Assembly (NCBI GenBank): GCA_049289295.1
Contig: JBATLL010000091.1
Location: 1 to 64,000, forward strand
Length of the DNA: 64,000 nucleotides
Direction of reading: 5' to 3'
From: BOKV01 sp049289295
Lineage (GTDB): Bacteria > Pseudomonadota > Alphaproteobacteria > Rhizobiales > Rhizobiaceae
Part shown: positions 44,036 to 53,600 of the stretch, piece by piece
Layout: each line of letters begins with the position of its first letter
Position numbering within the stretch: position 1 is the stretch's first letter
Notes under the pieces: generated by a model
What the model was told of the DNA's origin: nothing
The model's input: the letters and a program-made list of their open reading frames with translations, nothing else
Database searches by the model: none
Made by a program: the position numbers and the translations under genes

Positions 44036-44755
44036 ATGAACCCCTTCATACTCGTCGTCGAAGACGAGGAATCCATTTCAATGCTTCTGCAGTACAATCT
44101 CGAGGCAGAAGGCTACCGGGTCCAGGTTGCGGCCACTGGAGATGAGGCCGAATTGGCAATTGCTGAATCCCTGCCGGACCTGATTGTGCTCGACTGGATG
44201 CTGCCGGGAATATCGGGAATAGAATTGTGCAGGCGTCTGCGTCAGCGAGCTGGAACCAGGCACCTGCCGGTAATCATGCTCACCGCGAGAGGCGAGGAAA
44301 GCGAGCGCATCAGGGGCCTTGCCACGGGCGCGGATGATTATGTCGTCAAACCATTCTCGGTTCCCGAACTGATGGCGCGCATCAAGGCCATGCTTCGCCG
44401 TGCCAATCCTTCACAGGTTGCCGACCGGCTTGAAGTGGGTGAACTGTCGGTGGATCGCGAAGTGCACCGGGCATACCGCGGGTCTCGCGAACTGAAACTG
44501 GGACCGACCGAATTTCGGCTGCTGGAGCATTTCATGCGTACTCCTGGCCGAGTCTTCACGCGCGAACAACTGCTCGATGCAGTCTGGGGCCGGGACGTCT
44601 ATGTCGATGAACGGACGGTGGATGTGCATGTAGGGCGATTGAGAAAAGCCATCAATCGTGGACGCGAAGCTGATCCGATACGCACTGTGCGCGGTTCGGG
44701 CTATGCGTTCGACGACCGTTTCGGTGGTGTGCCGGGCCGCAAGGCCAAAAGATAA
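44036..44755 (+). CDS. phoB: Phosphate regulon response regulator
   Basis: A 239-residue OmpR-family response regulator. The receiver domain has the acidic pocket EDEE, the phosphorylated aspartate D53 in VLDWMLPG, and lysine in VKPFSVPEL. The C-terminal winged helix shows LGPTEFRLLEHFMRTPGRVFTREQLLDAVWG and TVDVHVGRLRKAI. ATG 44036 gives normal length and has GGAG and AGGT upstream; in-frame ATGs at 44021 and 44027 would add three to five residues. Phosphorylated PhoB binds PHO boxes, such as the candidate before pstS. The gene ends the operon at a symmetrical hairpin facing gcrA. Confidence 0.95.
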   Translation: MNPFILVVEDEESISMLLQYNLEAEGYRVQVAATGDEAELAIAESLPDLIVLDWMLPGISGIELCRRLRQRAGTRHLPVIMLTARGEESERIRGLATGADDYVVKPFSVPELMARIKAMLRRANPSQVADRLEVGELSVDREVHRAYRGSRELKLGPTEFRLLEHFMRTPGRVFTREQLLDAVWGRDVYVDERTVDVHVGRLRKAINRGREADPIRTVRGSGYAFDDRFGGVPGRKAKR

Positions 44756-44788
44756 GGTCAGCCAATTCCGCAGAAATGACTGACCTTT
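44754..44788. terminator. Symmetrical hairpin between convergent phoB and gcrA
   Basis: AAGGTCAG (44754-44761) and CTGACCTT (44780-44787) form a perfect 8-bp stem with an 18-base loop. It could stop transcription from both sides, although the T runs are short. Confidence 0.45.
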
Positions 44789-44809
44789 AACCAATCTGCC
44801 TGGAAATGA

Positions 44810-45328
44810 TCAGCGACCGATGGCGCGCCTGTCGCGATTGCGCCGGTCCGCCAGGGGCTGATAGGCAACGCGCGAGTGGAAGGCGCAATAGGGGCTGCCT
44901 TCCTTTGAGCCGTGGCCGCAGAAATAGAAATCTTCCGTCGCCGGATCGCCAATCGGCCACTTGCAGGTGGTTTCACTCAACTGTGTCAGCTCGAGCTTGA
45001 GCGGATCTGGTGCAACCAGTGAAGCGGGCAACATGTCCGGCAGGTCAGCCGAAGCCGAGACATGCGAGCGCATTGGAGCGTTGCTGAGCGCACGCTGCAT
45101 GGTCTTGGCTTGCCTTGGAGCCTGCGCCGGTGTGCGCTGGATGCGCTTTGGCCGCACATTTCCAGTGCTTGATCCAGGCCGGGTCCTGCCCGACAGTCCA
45201 AGCCTGTGAACCTTGCCGATCACTGCATTGCGGGTAACGCTGCCCAGTTCCGCTGCAATCTGGCTGGCACTCAAACCGTCGAGCCAGAGTTTGCGCAGAA
45301 GTTCGACTCTATCATCGCTCCAGGACAT
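44810..45328 (-). CDS. gcrA: GcrA cell-cycle regulator
   Basis: A 172-residue GcrA protein, a sigma70-associated cell-cycle regulator of alphaproteobacteria that prefers promoters carrying methylated GANTC. The N-terminal helix-turn-helix is nearly canonical (MSWSDDRVELLRKLW, then SASQIAAELGSVTRNAVIGKVHRLGLSGR). The C-terminal RNA-polymerase-binding domain has CKWPIGDP and FYFCGHG with conserved cysteines and histidines. ATG 45328 is preceded by GAGG on this strand. It is convergent with phoB and divergent from argD; the shared upstream region has clustered GANTC and DnaA-box-like sequences, consistent with control within the CtrA/DnaA/GcrA/CcrM network. Confidence 0.96.
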   Translation of the reverse strand: MSWSDDRVELLRKLWLDGLSASQIAAELGSVTRNAVIGKVHRLGLSGRTRPGSSTGNVRPKRIQRTPAQAPRQAKTMQRALSNAPMRSHVSASADLPDMLPASLVAPDPLKLELTQLSETTCKWPIGDPATEDFYFCGHGSKEGSPYCAFHSRVAYQPLADRRNRDRRAIGR

Positions 45329-45486
45329 CAATCCTCGCCTTTTCCTTCACAGGCTTCCGTTTGCCAAACAAACAGGGCTTTCCGGCATGCTGATACCGGA
45401 AACGGCGCCATATATTCATTTTTTGCTGTTAGCCAGGTCCGCCGCGGAAGCCTGTCCATTAACCAATTCGAAACTATCGGTGAGGC

Positions 45487-45635
45487 GACTCCGTGGCAAG
45501 AGTCGCTCCCCAAGTACGAATCATTTTTTCAGATATTCCACAGTTTCAGGAATCATCTTCCTAAATGCTGTGGATAGCTGAATCATCCTTCCACTAAAGT
45601 TTGCGCCCTGTGGACAAGTTCGGTCGCTTCCCACA
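45487..45635. promoter_or_regulatory. Cluster of GANTC methylation sites and DnaA-box-like sequences upstream of gcrA
   Basis: Five GANTC sites fall within 98 bases: 45487-45491, 45500-45504, 45518-45522, 45550-45554 and 45580-45584. Two sequences match the DnaA box TGTGGATAA at eight of nine positions (TGTGGATAG, 45569-45577; TGTGGACAA, 45609-45617). Weaker ones are at 45534-45542 and 45627-45635. In Caulobacter DnaA activates gcrA, and CcrM methylates GANTC. Control of gcrA is the simplest reading; a replication origin is less likely. Confidence 0.6.
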
Positions 45636-45732
45636 GGCGTGCAATATTCATGGTTGCGGAATTGCTCGGCATGCACGCCAGAAACGCACGCGCGGCACTG
45701 CCCGCGGCAAGGCCGCCGGAAGTTCAAGACAA

Positions 45733-45763
45733 TTGACAATTCCGGTGCTGCACATGGTATAAG
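45733..45763 (+). promoter_or_regulatory. Probable promoter of the argD-argF-hslO unit
   Basis: A consensus TTGACA (45733-45738) and TATAAG (45758-45763) are separated by 19 bases. The expected transcription start (about 45770) lies just before the hairpin at 45776. Confidence 0.55.
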
Positions 45764-45775
45764 ATATGTTCGCAT

Positions 45776-45799
45776 GCCGCCGAAAGGCGGCTTTTTCTT
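45776..45799 (+). terminator. Terminator-like hairpin in the argD leader
   Basis: GCCGCC-GAAA-GGCGGC followed by TTTTTCTTT is a textbook intrinsic terminator, yet it lies only a few bases after the predicted transcription start and about 80 bases before argD. CATGCC (45773-45778) can instead pair with GGCATG (45804-45809), which would break the hairpin. This is the layout of an attenuator. Confidence 0.6.
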
Positions 45800-45881
45800 T
45801 CCGGGCATGTAAAGGCCGGAAACTGATGGAGCAGCTGGGCTGGATCGGCTTGATCCTGCGGGGCAGTCCGGAGATGGATCG

Positions 45882-47084
45882 ATGGCAGAAAACAGGCACA
45901 TATTCTCGACCTTTGCGCAGCCCGAAACGATTTTCGAGCGCGGCGAAGGCATGCGCCTGTATGACAGTGTCGGTCGCGAATATCTCGACATGACAGGTGG
46001 CATTGCGGTCAATTCGCTGGGCCATGCCCATCCTCATCTGGTGGAGGCATTGACGGCGCAGGCCGCACGCCTTTGGCATACATCGAACATTTTCAGGGTG
46101 CCCGGCCAGGAGCGGCTTGCACAAAGGCTTTGCGACGCAAGCTTTGCCGAGCGTGTGTTCTTCACCAATTCCGGCACGGAAGCCATCGAATGCGCCATCA
46201 AGACCGCGCGCAGGTATCATTATGTCAAGGGAGCGGTCGATCGGGTCAATATCATCACGTTCGAAGGTGCCTTTCATGGCCGCACGCTGGCTGCCATCAA
46301 TGCAGGCGGCCAGGCCAAGTATCTTGAAGGCTTCGGGCCGAGACTGCCTGGGTTCGTCCATCTTCCATTTGGCGACCATGATGCGCTCAGGAAGGCAGTG
46401 GATGGCGAAACCGCGGCGATCCTGATTGAGCCGATCCAGGGTGAGGGTGGAATTCGCTCCGTCCCGCCGCAATGCCTGCGCGGTTTGCGCGACCTTTGCG
46501 ATGAGACAGGCACCTTGCTGATCTATGACGAGGTACAGACCGGGATCGGGCGTTCCGGCAGGTTCTTCGCTCATGAATGGTCGGGTGCAACGCCAGACAT
46601 TCTGGCCTCCGCCAAGGGGCTTGGCGGAGGTTTTCCACTTGGAGCCTGCCTAGCCACCGAGGAAGCTGCCAGCGGGATGACCGTCGGCACCCATGGTACG
46701 ACATTCGGCGGCAACCCGCTTGCAATGGCGGTCGGCAACGCTGTTCTGGATATCGTTCTGTCCGAAGGTTTCCTCGATCACGTGCGTGAAATGGGCAAGC
46801 TGATGCGCCAGCAACTGGCGGAACTGGTTGATTCCCATCCTTCGCTTCTCGAGGCTGTGCGCGGAGAAGGCCTGTTGCAGGGCCTCAAGTGCCGCATAGC
46901 CAACACTGACGTCATTGCGGCCTTCCGCGAAGCCGGTGTCCTGGCAGTTGGCGCGGGGGACAATGTGGTGCGTTTCGCTCCCCCCCTGATCATTGCTGCA
47001 GACGATCTGCGGCAGGCCAGGGGCGCCATGAACACCGCCCTGGCCGCGCTCCAGGAAAAAACCACGCAGAAGGCCTCCGCATGA
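45882..47084 (+). CDS. argD: Acetylornithine aminotransferase
   Basis: A 400-residue class III PLP aminotransferase that converts N-acetylglutamate semialdehyde to N-acetylornithine in arginine synthesis. The conserved parts are NSGTEAIECAIKTAR, FHGRTLAA, LIYDEVQTGIGRSG, and the PLP lysine in ASAKGLGGGFPLGA. The stop overlaps the argF start (ATGA). Related ornithine aminotransferases are similar, but the argF partner supports ArgD. Expression is probably set by the promoter and hairpin described upstream. Confidence 0.95.
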   Translation: MAENRHIFSTFAQPETIFERGEGMRLYDSVGREYLDMTGGIAVNSLGHAHPHLVEALTAQAARLWHTSNIFRVPGQERLAQRLCDASFAERVFFTNSGTEAIECAIKTARRYHYVKGAVDRVNIITFEGAFHGRTLAAINAGGQAKYLEGFGPRLPGFVHLPFGDHDALRKAVDGETAAILIEPIQGEGGIRSVPPQCLRGLRDLCDETGTLLIYDEVQTGIGRSGRFFAHEWSGATPDILASAKGLGGGFPLGACLATEEAASGMTVGTHGTTFGGNPLAMAVGNAVLDIVLSEGFLDHVREMGKLMRQQLAELVDSHPSLLEAVRGEGLLQGLKCRIANTDVIAAFREAGVLAVGAGDNVVRFAPPLIIAADDLRQARGAMNTALAALQEKTTQKASA

Positions 47085-48016
47085 CCGCCATTTCCCGCAA
47101 CTTCATCGATCTGTCGGCTGTCAGCAGCACGGAGCTCACTTCGATCCTTTCGCAGGCGCGTCTCGTCAAGGAGCGTCTTGTGCGTGAAGGCAAGAAGTCC
47201 TGGCGTCCGCTGGAAGGCAAGGTGCTGGCGATGATTTTCGAGAAGCCGTCCACGCGGACGCGCGTGTCCTTCGATGTCGGCATGCGCCAGCTTGGCGGCG
47301 AGACCCTGTTTCTTTCGGGCGCGGAAATGCAGCTCGGGCGTTCGGAGACGATCGGCGACACTGCGCGTGTCCTGTCGCGTTACGTCGATGCCATCATGAT
47401 CCGCACCACGGAGCATTCCCGACTTCTTGAACTGGCTGAGCATGCAATCGTTCCGGTAATCAATGGCCTTACCGACGATACGCATCCCTGCCAGATCATG
47501 GCCGACATCATGACCTTCGAAGAAAAGCGGGGTTCGGTCAAAGGACGCCGGTTCGCCTGGACCGGCGATGGAAACAACATACTTCATTCGCTGATGGAGG
47601 CGTCGGCCCGTTTCGGCTTCACGCTGGCCGTGGCAACACCGCAGGGTTCCGAGCCAGATCAGCGCTTTGTCGACTGGTCGATGGCCAATGGCGGCAATAT
47701 CGAGATCCATGCCGATCCACGTGACGCTGTGGCTGGTGCCGACTGTGTGGTGACGGATTGCTGGGTGTCCATGAACCAGGAACATCGCGCACGCGGCCAC
47801 AATGTCTTCCTCCCCTACCAGGTCAACGACGAGATGATGGCGCTGGCCAACAGGGATGCGCTGTTCATGCATTGCCTGCCTGCCCATCGCGGCGAGGAAG
47901 TCACCGATTCAGTCATCGACGGCCCGCAGTCGGCAGTTTTCGACGAGGCAGAAAACCGCCTCCATGCACAAAAGGCGGTCCTGGCCTGGTGCTTTGGTGA
48001 GAAAGCGCATTCATGA
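47081..48016 (+). CDS. argF: Ornithine carbamoyltransferase
   Basis: A 311-residue transcarbamylase that makes citrulline from ornithine and carbamoyl phosphate. The carbamoyl-phosphate loop is EKPSTRTRVSFD, the ornithine-binding site contains FMHCLPAHRGEEV, and DDTHPCQIMAD is also typical. Start and stop both overlap neighbouring genes by four bases (ATGA), so argD-argF-hslO should be one message. Its substrate ornithine is also the substrate of the decarboxylase at 5490-6623. Confidence 0.97.
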   Translation: MTAISRNFIDLSAVSSTELTSILSQARLVKERLVREGKKSWRPLEGKVLAMIFEKPSTRTRVSFDVGMRQLGGETLFLSGAEMQLGRSETIGDTARVLSRYVDAIMIRTTEHSRLLELAEHAIVPVINGLTDDTHPCQIMADIMTFEEKRGSVKGRRFAWTGDGNNILHSLMEASARFGFTLAVATPQGSEPDQRFVDWSMANGGNIEIHADPRDAVAGADCVVTDCWVSMNQEHRARGHNVFLPYQVNDEMMALANRDALFMHCLPAHRGEEVTDSVIDGPQSAVFDEAENRLHAQKAVLAWCFGEKAHS

Positions 48017-49005
48017 ACACCCGTCAGACTGCCGGGGGCATGTCGCCGCAACTGGCGGGCGATGATCGCGTCCTGCCGTTCCACATTGACACGCTCGATG
48101 TTCGCGGTCGCGCGGTCCAGTTGGATCCGATGCTGAACGCAATTCTGGAACGCCATGATTACCCGCCGGCGGTTGCCAACCTGCTAGGCCAGATGATCGT
48201 GCTGACGGTTCTGCTGGGCACGTCCCTGAAGTTCGATGGCAAGTTCATCGTGCAGACCCAGTCGGATGGGCCCGTCTCGCTGCTGGTGGTCGATTTCAAA
48301 ACGCCCGATGCGGTGCGGGCCTATGCGCGCTTTGATGCGGCGGCCGTCGCAGAAGCGGTTGAGCAGGACAGGGCTGCGCCCGAAGCTCTGCTTGGCAAGG
48401 GTGTCATGGCGATGACCATCGACCAGGGCGCTCACATGCAGCGCTATCAGGGGATAGTCGCCCTCGACGGTGCCAACCTCGAGGAAATTGCCCGGCAGTA
48501 TTTTCGCCAGTCCGAACAGATTCCAACCGACATCCGCATGGCGGTGGCTGAACTGATGGTTCCTGCCGAAGACGGATCGCAGGCCCGCCACAGCTGGCGC
48601 GCGGGTGGCGTGCTGGTCCAGTTCCTGCCCGAAGCAGGCGAGCGTATGCGCCTGCCAGACCTGCCGGGCGGAGACATGCCGACGGGATCACCGGTGGACG
48701 AACGCATACCCGACGATGCCTGGACGGAAACAATGGCCCTGATGGGTACCATCGCTGCGGATGAATTGACTGACCCGCAGATCGGTTCGGAGCGACTGTT
48801 GTACCGGCTCTTCCACGAGCATGGCATCCGTGTCTTTGAAACCGTGACCGTAGCAGACAGGTGTTCCTGCAGCCAGGAGCGCATTGAAGACATCGTACGC
48901 AGCCTTTCGGAGGAAGACAGGACTGAAGCGGCAACGGATGGCGTGATCGAATCGACCTGCGAATTCTGCAGTACGACCTACAATGTCCGCCTGGATGAGC
49001 TGTAA
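48013..49005 (+). CDS. hslO: Redox-regulated chaperone Hsp33
   Basis: A 330-residue cytosolic holdase activated by oxidation and unfolding. The C-terminal zinc switch has the CxC motif in DRCSCSQERIE and the CxxC motif in STCEFCSTTY, with all four cysteines present. The N-terminal domain shows the family pattern (LLGQMIVLTVLLGTSLKFDGKFIVQTQSDGPV). It is about 30 residues longer at the N terminus than the Escherichia coli protein, as is common in Hyphomicrobiales. It is the last gene of the arg unit, starting within the argF stop. Confidence 0.95.
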   Translation: MNTRQTAGGMSPQLAGDDRVLPFHIDTLDVRGRAVQLDPMLNAILERHDYPPAVANLLGQMIVLTVLLGTSLKFDGKFIVQTQSDGPVSLLVVDFKTPDAVRAYARFDAAAVAEAVEQDRAAPEALLGKGVMAMTIDQGAHMQRYQGIVALDGANLEEIARQYFRQSEQIPTDIRMAVAELMVPAEDGSQARHSWRAGGVLVQFLPEAGERMRLPDLPGGDMPTGSPVDERIPDDAWTETMALMGTIAADELTDPQIGSERLLYRLFHEHGIRVFETVTVADRCSCSQERIEDIVRSLSEEDRTEAATDGVIESTCEFCSTTYNVRLDEL

Positions 49006-49050
49006 GCGGAACAAGCAGGTTCCGAAGCCTGCAATTGGCTGGAATCTGAA

Positions 49051-49064
49051 CAAGTTGTAACTTG
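49051..49064. promoter_or_regulatory. Small operator-like inverted repeat upstream of the RND efflux genes
   Basis: CAAGTT-GT-AACTTG is a perfect inverted repeat, located after hslO and about 220 bases before the adaptor gene. It could bind a TetR-type repressor. No such gene is adjacent, and the site may be chance. Confidence 0.25.
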
Positions 49065-49282
49065 CTCCATCCGCGTCTTGCGATAGGACTGGGATCAGGA
49101 CCCATTGATTGACGCGAAATGGCGCCCGGCATGACAGGAAAAGCGAGGAAAAGCTTGAAAAGCGGGGTTTGCCCGCTGGTTGAGAGCTTTGAAAAAAGCA
49201 GATCGCTGTCATTGCGGTGCATCCTTCAGACGGGTGAATAGATGAGTCCTGACACCAGGTAGGCCCAAGCCGGAAGGACTGC

Positions 49283-50614
49283 ATGCTGACGCGCAACCAA
49301 TCGCTCGACAAGAATGGTCTCGATCATGGCAGTCTGCGGGCTCGATTGGGAAAGACGGCCATTCAGGTCGCCCTGATGCTTCTGGTGCTGGGTGGTGGGC
49401 TTGCTGGCCTGGCAGCCCTCATCGCAACAAAACCCGAAGTGGCGCGTCGTCCTCCATTTCCAACAGTTTACACGGTTGAAACAGCGCGTGCGGTGCGCGG
49501 CGATCATGCGCCGGTCTATTCGGTTTTCGGAGAAGTCGTCTCGGCCCGCTCTGTAGAATTGCGCAGCCTGGTAGCAGGTGAGGTCATTGCCGTAAGTACC
49601 AATCTAAAGGCTGGCGCCTCCGTGAAGCGCGGTGATGCGCTGGTCGAGATCGACCGCTTCGGTTTCGAAGGTGCCTTGCGCGAGGCACGCGCAAATCTCG
49701 CCGAAGCTGAAAGCCGGATCGCGGAAATGAAGGTCCGTGTCGAGATCGAGGAAAGCCGCCTTCAGAGCGCCGAGGACCAACTTGAACTGGCAAGGAAGGA
49801 TCTTGAGCGTATCAGGGAATTGCGCACGCGCGGCTCCGCCACGGACAAGCAGCTTGAGGATCGGGAATTGCTGGTCAGCCAGCGCAAGGCGGCATTCGAT
49901 CAGACGCGCATCGGCATTGCCGCGGAAAAGGCGAAGCTTTCACAGCAGGAAGCGACCCGGGAACGCCTGGCGTGGAAAGTCGAACAGGCCGAGCGCAATC
50001 TTTCAGACACGGTTCTGTCGGCACCTTTTGATGCAATCGTGCGCAGTGCCAATATTGAATCGGGCAAGATGGTCAACGCCAACGACGTGGTTGTTGTCCT
50101 CTACGAAAGCGGCAATCTGGAGGTTCGCTTCACATTGACCGACGAGCGCTTTGCTCGCTTGCAGTCCGAACCCGGCGGGTTTCAGGGTCGCACCGTGCAA
50201 GTCGTCTGGCAGGCAGGCGGTGAGATCGTGACAGTTCCAGCGGTCATGGACAGGCTTGGTGCCGACATAGCTGCAAGCCGTGGCGGGGTCGAAGTCTATG
50301 CCACCATGCAGGCGGGCGGCATTCCGCTGGCATTGCGCCCTGGCGCATTCGTTGAAGTGAAGGTTCAGGACAGGCTGTTCGCAAACCATTACCGGTTGCC
50401 TGCCGCTGCCCTTTACGGTGAAGACACAATTTATCTGGTGCGCGATGGTGGTCTTGTGCGTTCAACCGTGCGCCTGGCAGCCTATGATGGTGACGACGTC
50501 ATCCTGTCGGGAGACCTGAACGCCGATGACGAAGTGCTGGTGACACACATTGCCGAAATCAGCGACGGCCTGAAGGTTCGTCGCGTCGACGATCCCGTGG
50601 CAGGGGATCGCTAG
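49283..50614 (+). CDS. RND efflux periplasmic adaptor (membrane-fusion) protein
   Basis: A 443-residue adaptor that connects an RND pump to an outer-membrane channel. It has an N-terminal membrane anchor (about 25-48; VALMLLVLGGGLAGLAALIA), a split lipoyl domain (RSLVAGEVIAVSTNLKAGASVKRGDALVEID; VLSAPFDAIVRSANIESGKMV), a long coiled alpha-hairpin of about 100 residues, and beta-barrel parts. GGAAGGA lies ahead of ATG 49283. The pump gene begins two bases after the stop. No outer-membrane channel gene accompanies the pair, so it may use a TolC encoded elsewhere. Confidence 0.9.
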   Translation: MLTRNQSLDKNGLDHGSLRARLGKTAIQVALMLLVLGGGLAGLAALIATKPEVARRPPFPTVYTVETARAVRGDHAPVYSVFGEVVSARSVELRSLVAGEVIAVSTNLKAGASVKRGDALVEIDRFGFEGALREARANLAEAESRIAEMKVRVEIEESRLQSAEDQLELARKDLERIRELRTRGSATDKQLEDRELLVSQRKAAFDQTRIGIAAEKAKLSQQEATRERLAWKVEQAERNLSDTVLSAPFDAIVRSANIESGKMVNANDVVVVLYESGNLEVRFTLTDERFARLQSEPGGFQGRTVQVVWQAGGEIVTVPAVMDRLGADIAASRGGVEVYATMQAGGIPLALRPGAFVEVKVQDRLFANHYRLPAAALYGEDTIYLVRDGGLVRSTVRLAAYDGDDVILSGDLNADDEVLVTHIAEISDGLKVRRVDDPVAGDR

Positions 50615-50616
50615 GC

Positions 50617-53600
50617 ATGGCGATGGAAACCGGCCGCAGCGTGCTCGAAAAAGGGGGAGGTCTGGTCCGCCTTTTCACCCGCCACCCCAATGCCGCCAAT
50701 CTGCTGATGGTGCTGATGATCCTTGCCGGCATCTTTTCCATCGCCCGCATCAACACACAGTTCTTCCCGACGCTTGAAATCAAGACGGTCACTGTTGTTG
50801 TAAGCTGGCCAGGTGCCAGTGCCCAGGATGTGGAATCCAACATCCTGGAAATCATCGAGCCCGAAGTTCGCTTCATCGATGGAGTTGACAAGATCACGGC
50901 CTATGCCCGTGAGGGCAGCGGCACGATTTCACTGGAGTTCTCGCAGGCAGCCGAAATGCAGAAGGCTACTGCCGATGTAGAATCGGCGGTCAAGGCCATC
51001 ACCACATTGCCCGAGGATTCCGAAACTCCCCGCGTGACCCGCGTCCAGTTCTTCGACCGTGTCGCAAGCATTTCACTGTCCGGAGACGTTCCCGAACAGA
51101 CCCTGCGCATTCATGCCAGGAAAATGCGCGATGATCTCATTGCCCGTGGCATCGACAAGGTCGACTTCACCGGCATGCGCGACCGTGAACTGCAGGTCGA
51201 GATAGACGAGGCGAAACTTCGCCAGTTGGGCATGTCGTTGAATGAGATTTCCCAGCGCGTGGCCGGCAATACCCGCGACATGCCTTCAGGCAACATGGAC
51301 GGGCAGGTCGAACAGCAATTGCGGGCGCTGGCCGAATTCAAGTCGCCACGCAGCCTTGGACAGGTCGAGGTCCGTTCTTTCGCCACCGGTGAAAAGGTCT
51401 ACCTGTCGGACATTGCGAAGATTCACGAAGGTTTCGAGGACGGCCAGGTCCAGGGATTGAGTGGTTCGGGCACCGCGATTGAACTGACAATCCGTCGCGC
51501 ACCAACCGCAGATACGCTGGTTACCGCGCGGATACTCGACAAGTATCTGGAGGACGCCAGCGCCTCGCTGCCGCCCGGTCTTGAGGTGCGCAAATACGAT
51601 GTCGCAGCCGATGCACTTATGGAACGCATCATGCTGCTCGTCAGAAATGGACTGAGCGGTCTGATCCTGGTCGTTGCAATCCTGTTCCTGTTCCTCAATT
51701 CCAAGATCGCCCTTTGGGTGGCAGCGGGAATTCCCGTCGCCATGCTCGCGACCATCGGCATCATGCTGGTGCTTGGGCAGACCATCAACATGATCACGCT
51801 GTTCGGCCTGATCATGATGCTGGGCATCATCGTGGACGATGCCATCGTTGTCGGTGAACATACAGCCACGCGCTTCGAAGCCGGCGACACCCCGCTGGAG
51901 GCGGCGGAAGAAGGTGCCAGCCGCATGATCATGCCGGTGATGGCTGCCATGACAACAACACTTGCTGCCTTCGCGCCGATATTCATGATCCGCGACACAA
52001 TCGGACAGATCATGTCGGTTCTGCCGGTGATCGTGATTTCAGTTCTGCTGGCGAGCCTGCTGGAATGCTTCTTCATCCTGCCCGGCCACCTTGCGCATGC
52101 GCTTGAACCCTCCCGCAGGCGAGGCTGGTCTCATGTGCGCCACCTGATCTTTTCGTTTGTCTTCGGTGCGGCAATCATCGCGCTTTCCGCGCGCGCCCGT
52201 CAGGCTGGTATCGATACTCCGCTCTTCAGCTTTGCCGCCCAGATCGCAGCGGCGCGGTCGGCCATGCCGCCAGCCATTTTCTTTCTGGTGCTCACCGCGG
52301 CGTCATTCCTGGTCGGTGCATTGGCTGAATCGATCATCATGCTGCTGCGCCGCAAAAAGGGCAGCGCGACTGAAAGTGGAAATGAGCATGAATGGGCCTT
52401 TCGTGCGGCATTCGACAACATGTTCGAGCGGTTCCGTTCGGGGCCCTTTGCAAGCCTAGTGACGCTGGCTTTCCACTGGCGCTACGTGACGCTCGCCGTA
52501 TCCGTTTCCTGCGTGCTTGTCCTGGCGGTCGGACTCATTGCTGGCGGCAGGGTCGGCTTTGTCTTCTTCCCTTCTCCGGAAGCGGAAAATCTCAACGCCA
52601 ATGTCGTGTTCCAGTCGGGCATCCCGGAGCCACGCGCCAGGCAGATACTCAACGAGATCGGCCAATCCCTCCAGCGCACCGAGATCGAACTGGGCGGCGA
52701 ACCTGGAAGTCTCGTTTCCGCCACCTTTTCCGCCTTGGGCCGCGCCGGCCAGAATGTCGGCGAGAGCCTGGCGGAGATAAACGTCCAGCTTCTGGCTTCG
52801 GAGTTTCGGACCGTGCGCACCGGCGAAATATTGAAGGCATGGCGGCGCAACTTGCCAAAGCTCCCAGGCGTATCGCGCATTTCCCTGTCGGAACGCCGTG
52901 GCGGACCTCCAGGTCGTGACATTGACCTTGAATTGACCGGTGCAGACGTGGCTACCCTGAAGAAGGCGGCGGTAGAGATCATCGACGTGATGTCATCGGT
53001 GCCGGGCTTGAGCGGCATCGCCGACGACCTGCCATATGGCAAGCCCGAACTCATCATGAAGCTCCTGCCGCGCGGCAGCGCACTCGGCTTCACGACCGAA
53101 GAAGTCGGTCGACAGGTTCGCGACGCCTTCGAGGGTGCAATTCCACGCCGTTTTGCAAGTGGCGATGAGGAAGTCGCCATCCGGCTGAGCATGGATTCGC
53201 AACTTTCCGGCATGAGTGGCCTGCGCAATCTCGAACTGCGGACCTCAACCGGCGAGTTCGTCCCGCTGACCGAAGTCGTCAGCCTGACTGGAAAGCAGGG
53301 CTTCTCTTCCATCCAGCGTCAGGATGGCAAGACAATCGTGTCGCTTACGGGTGATCTTGATTCTGCTGTCATGACAACCGAAAAGGCCATAGCCCTGCTG
53401 AGCGACAGCCAGATGCCCCAGATTGCCGCGCGCTACGGACTGGACTGGCAGTTTGCCGGTCGTGCGCTGGAACGCGAAAAGGCCTTTGCCGATCTGGGAT
53501 ATGGCCTGATGATCGCCATAGCCGTCATCTACATTATCCTTGCCTGGACGTTCTCCAGCTACTGGCGTCCCGTCGCAATCATGTTGATCATTCCCCTTGG

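Larger units (their letters stand above)
45329..45881. other. Long divergent regulatory region between gcrA and argD
   Basis: These 553 bases contain no credible gene. They hold the GANTC/DnaA-box cluster (45487-45635), an AT-rich patch around 45515-45570, the argD promoter (45733-45763) and a terminator-like hairpin (45776-45799). The gcrA promoter must lie in the left part, but I could not fix a -35/-10 pair. Confidence 0.7.

Noticed and set aside
45487..45635. Chromosomal replication origin
   Set aside because: GANTC and DnaA-box-like sites are present, but the usual origin neighbours (hemE, parAB, gidAB) are absent and the gcrA promoter explains them better.
49131..49241. Small 36-residue open frame between hslO and the RND adaptor gene
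   Set aside because: No ribosome-binding site, atypical codons and no recognisable sequence; treated as non-coding.
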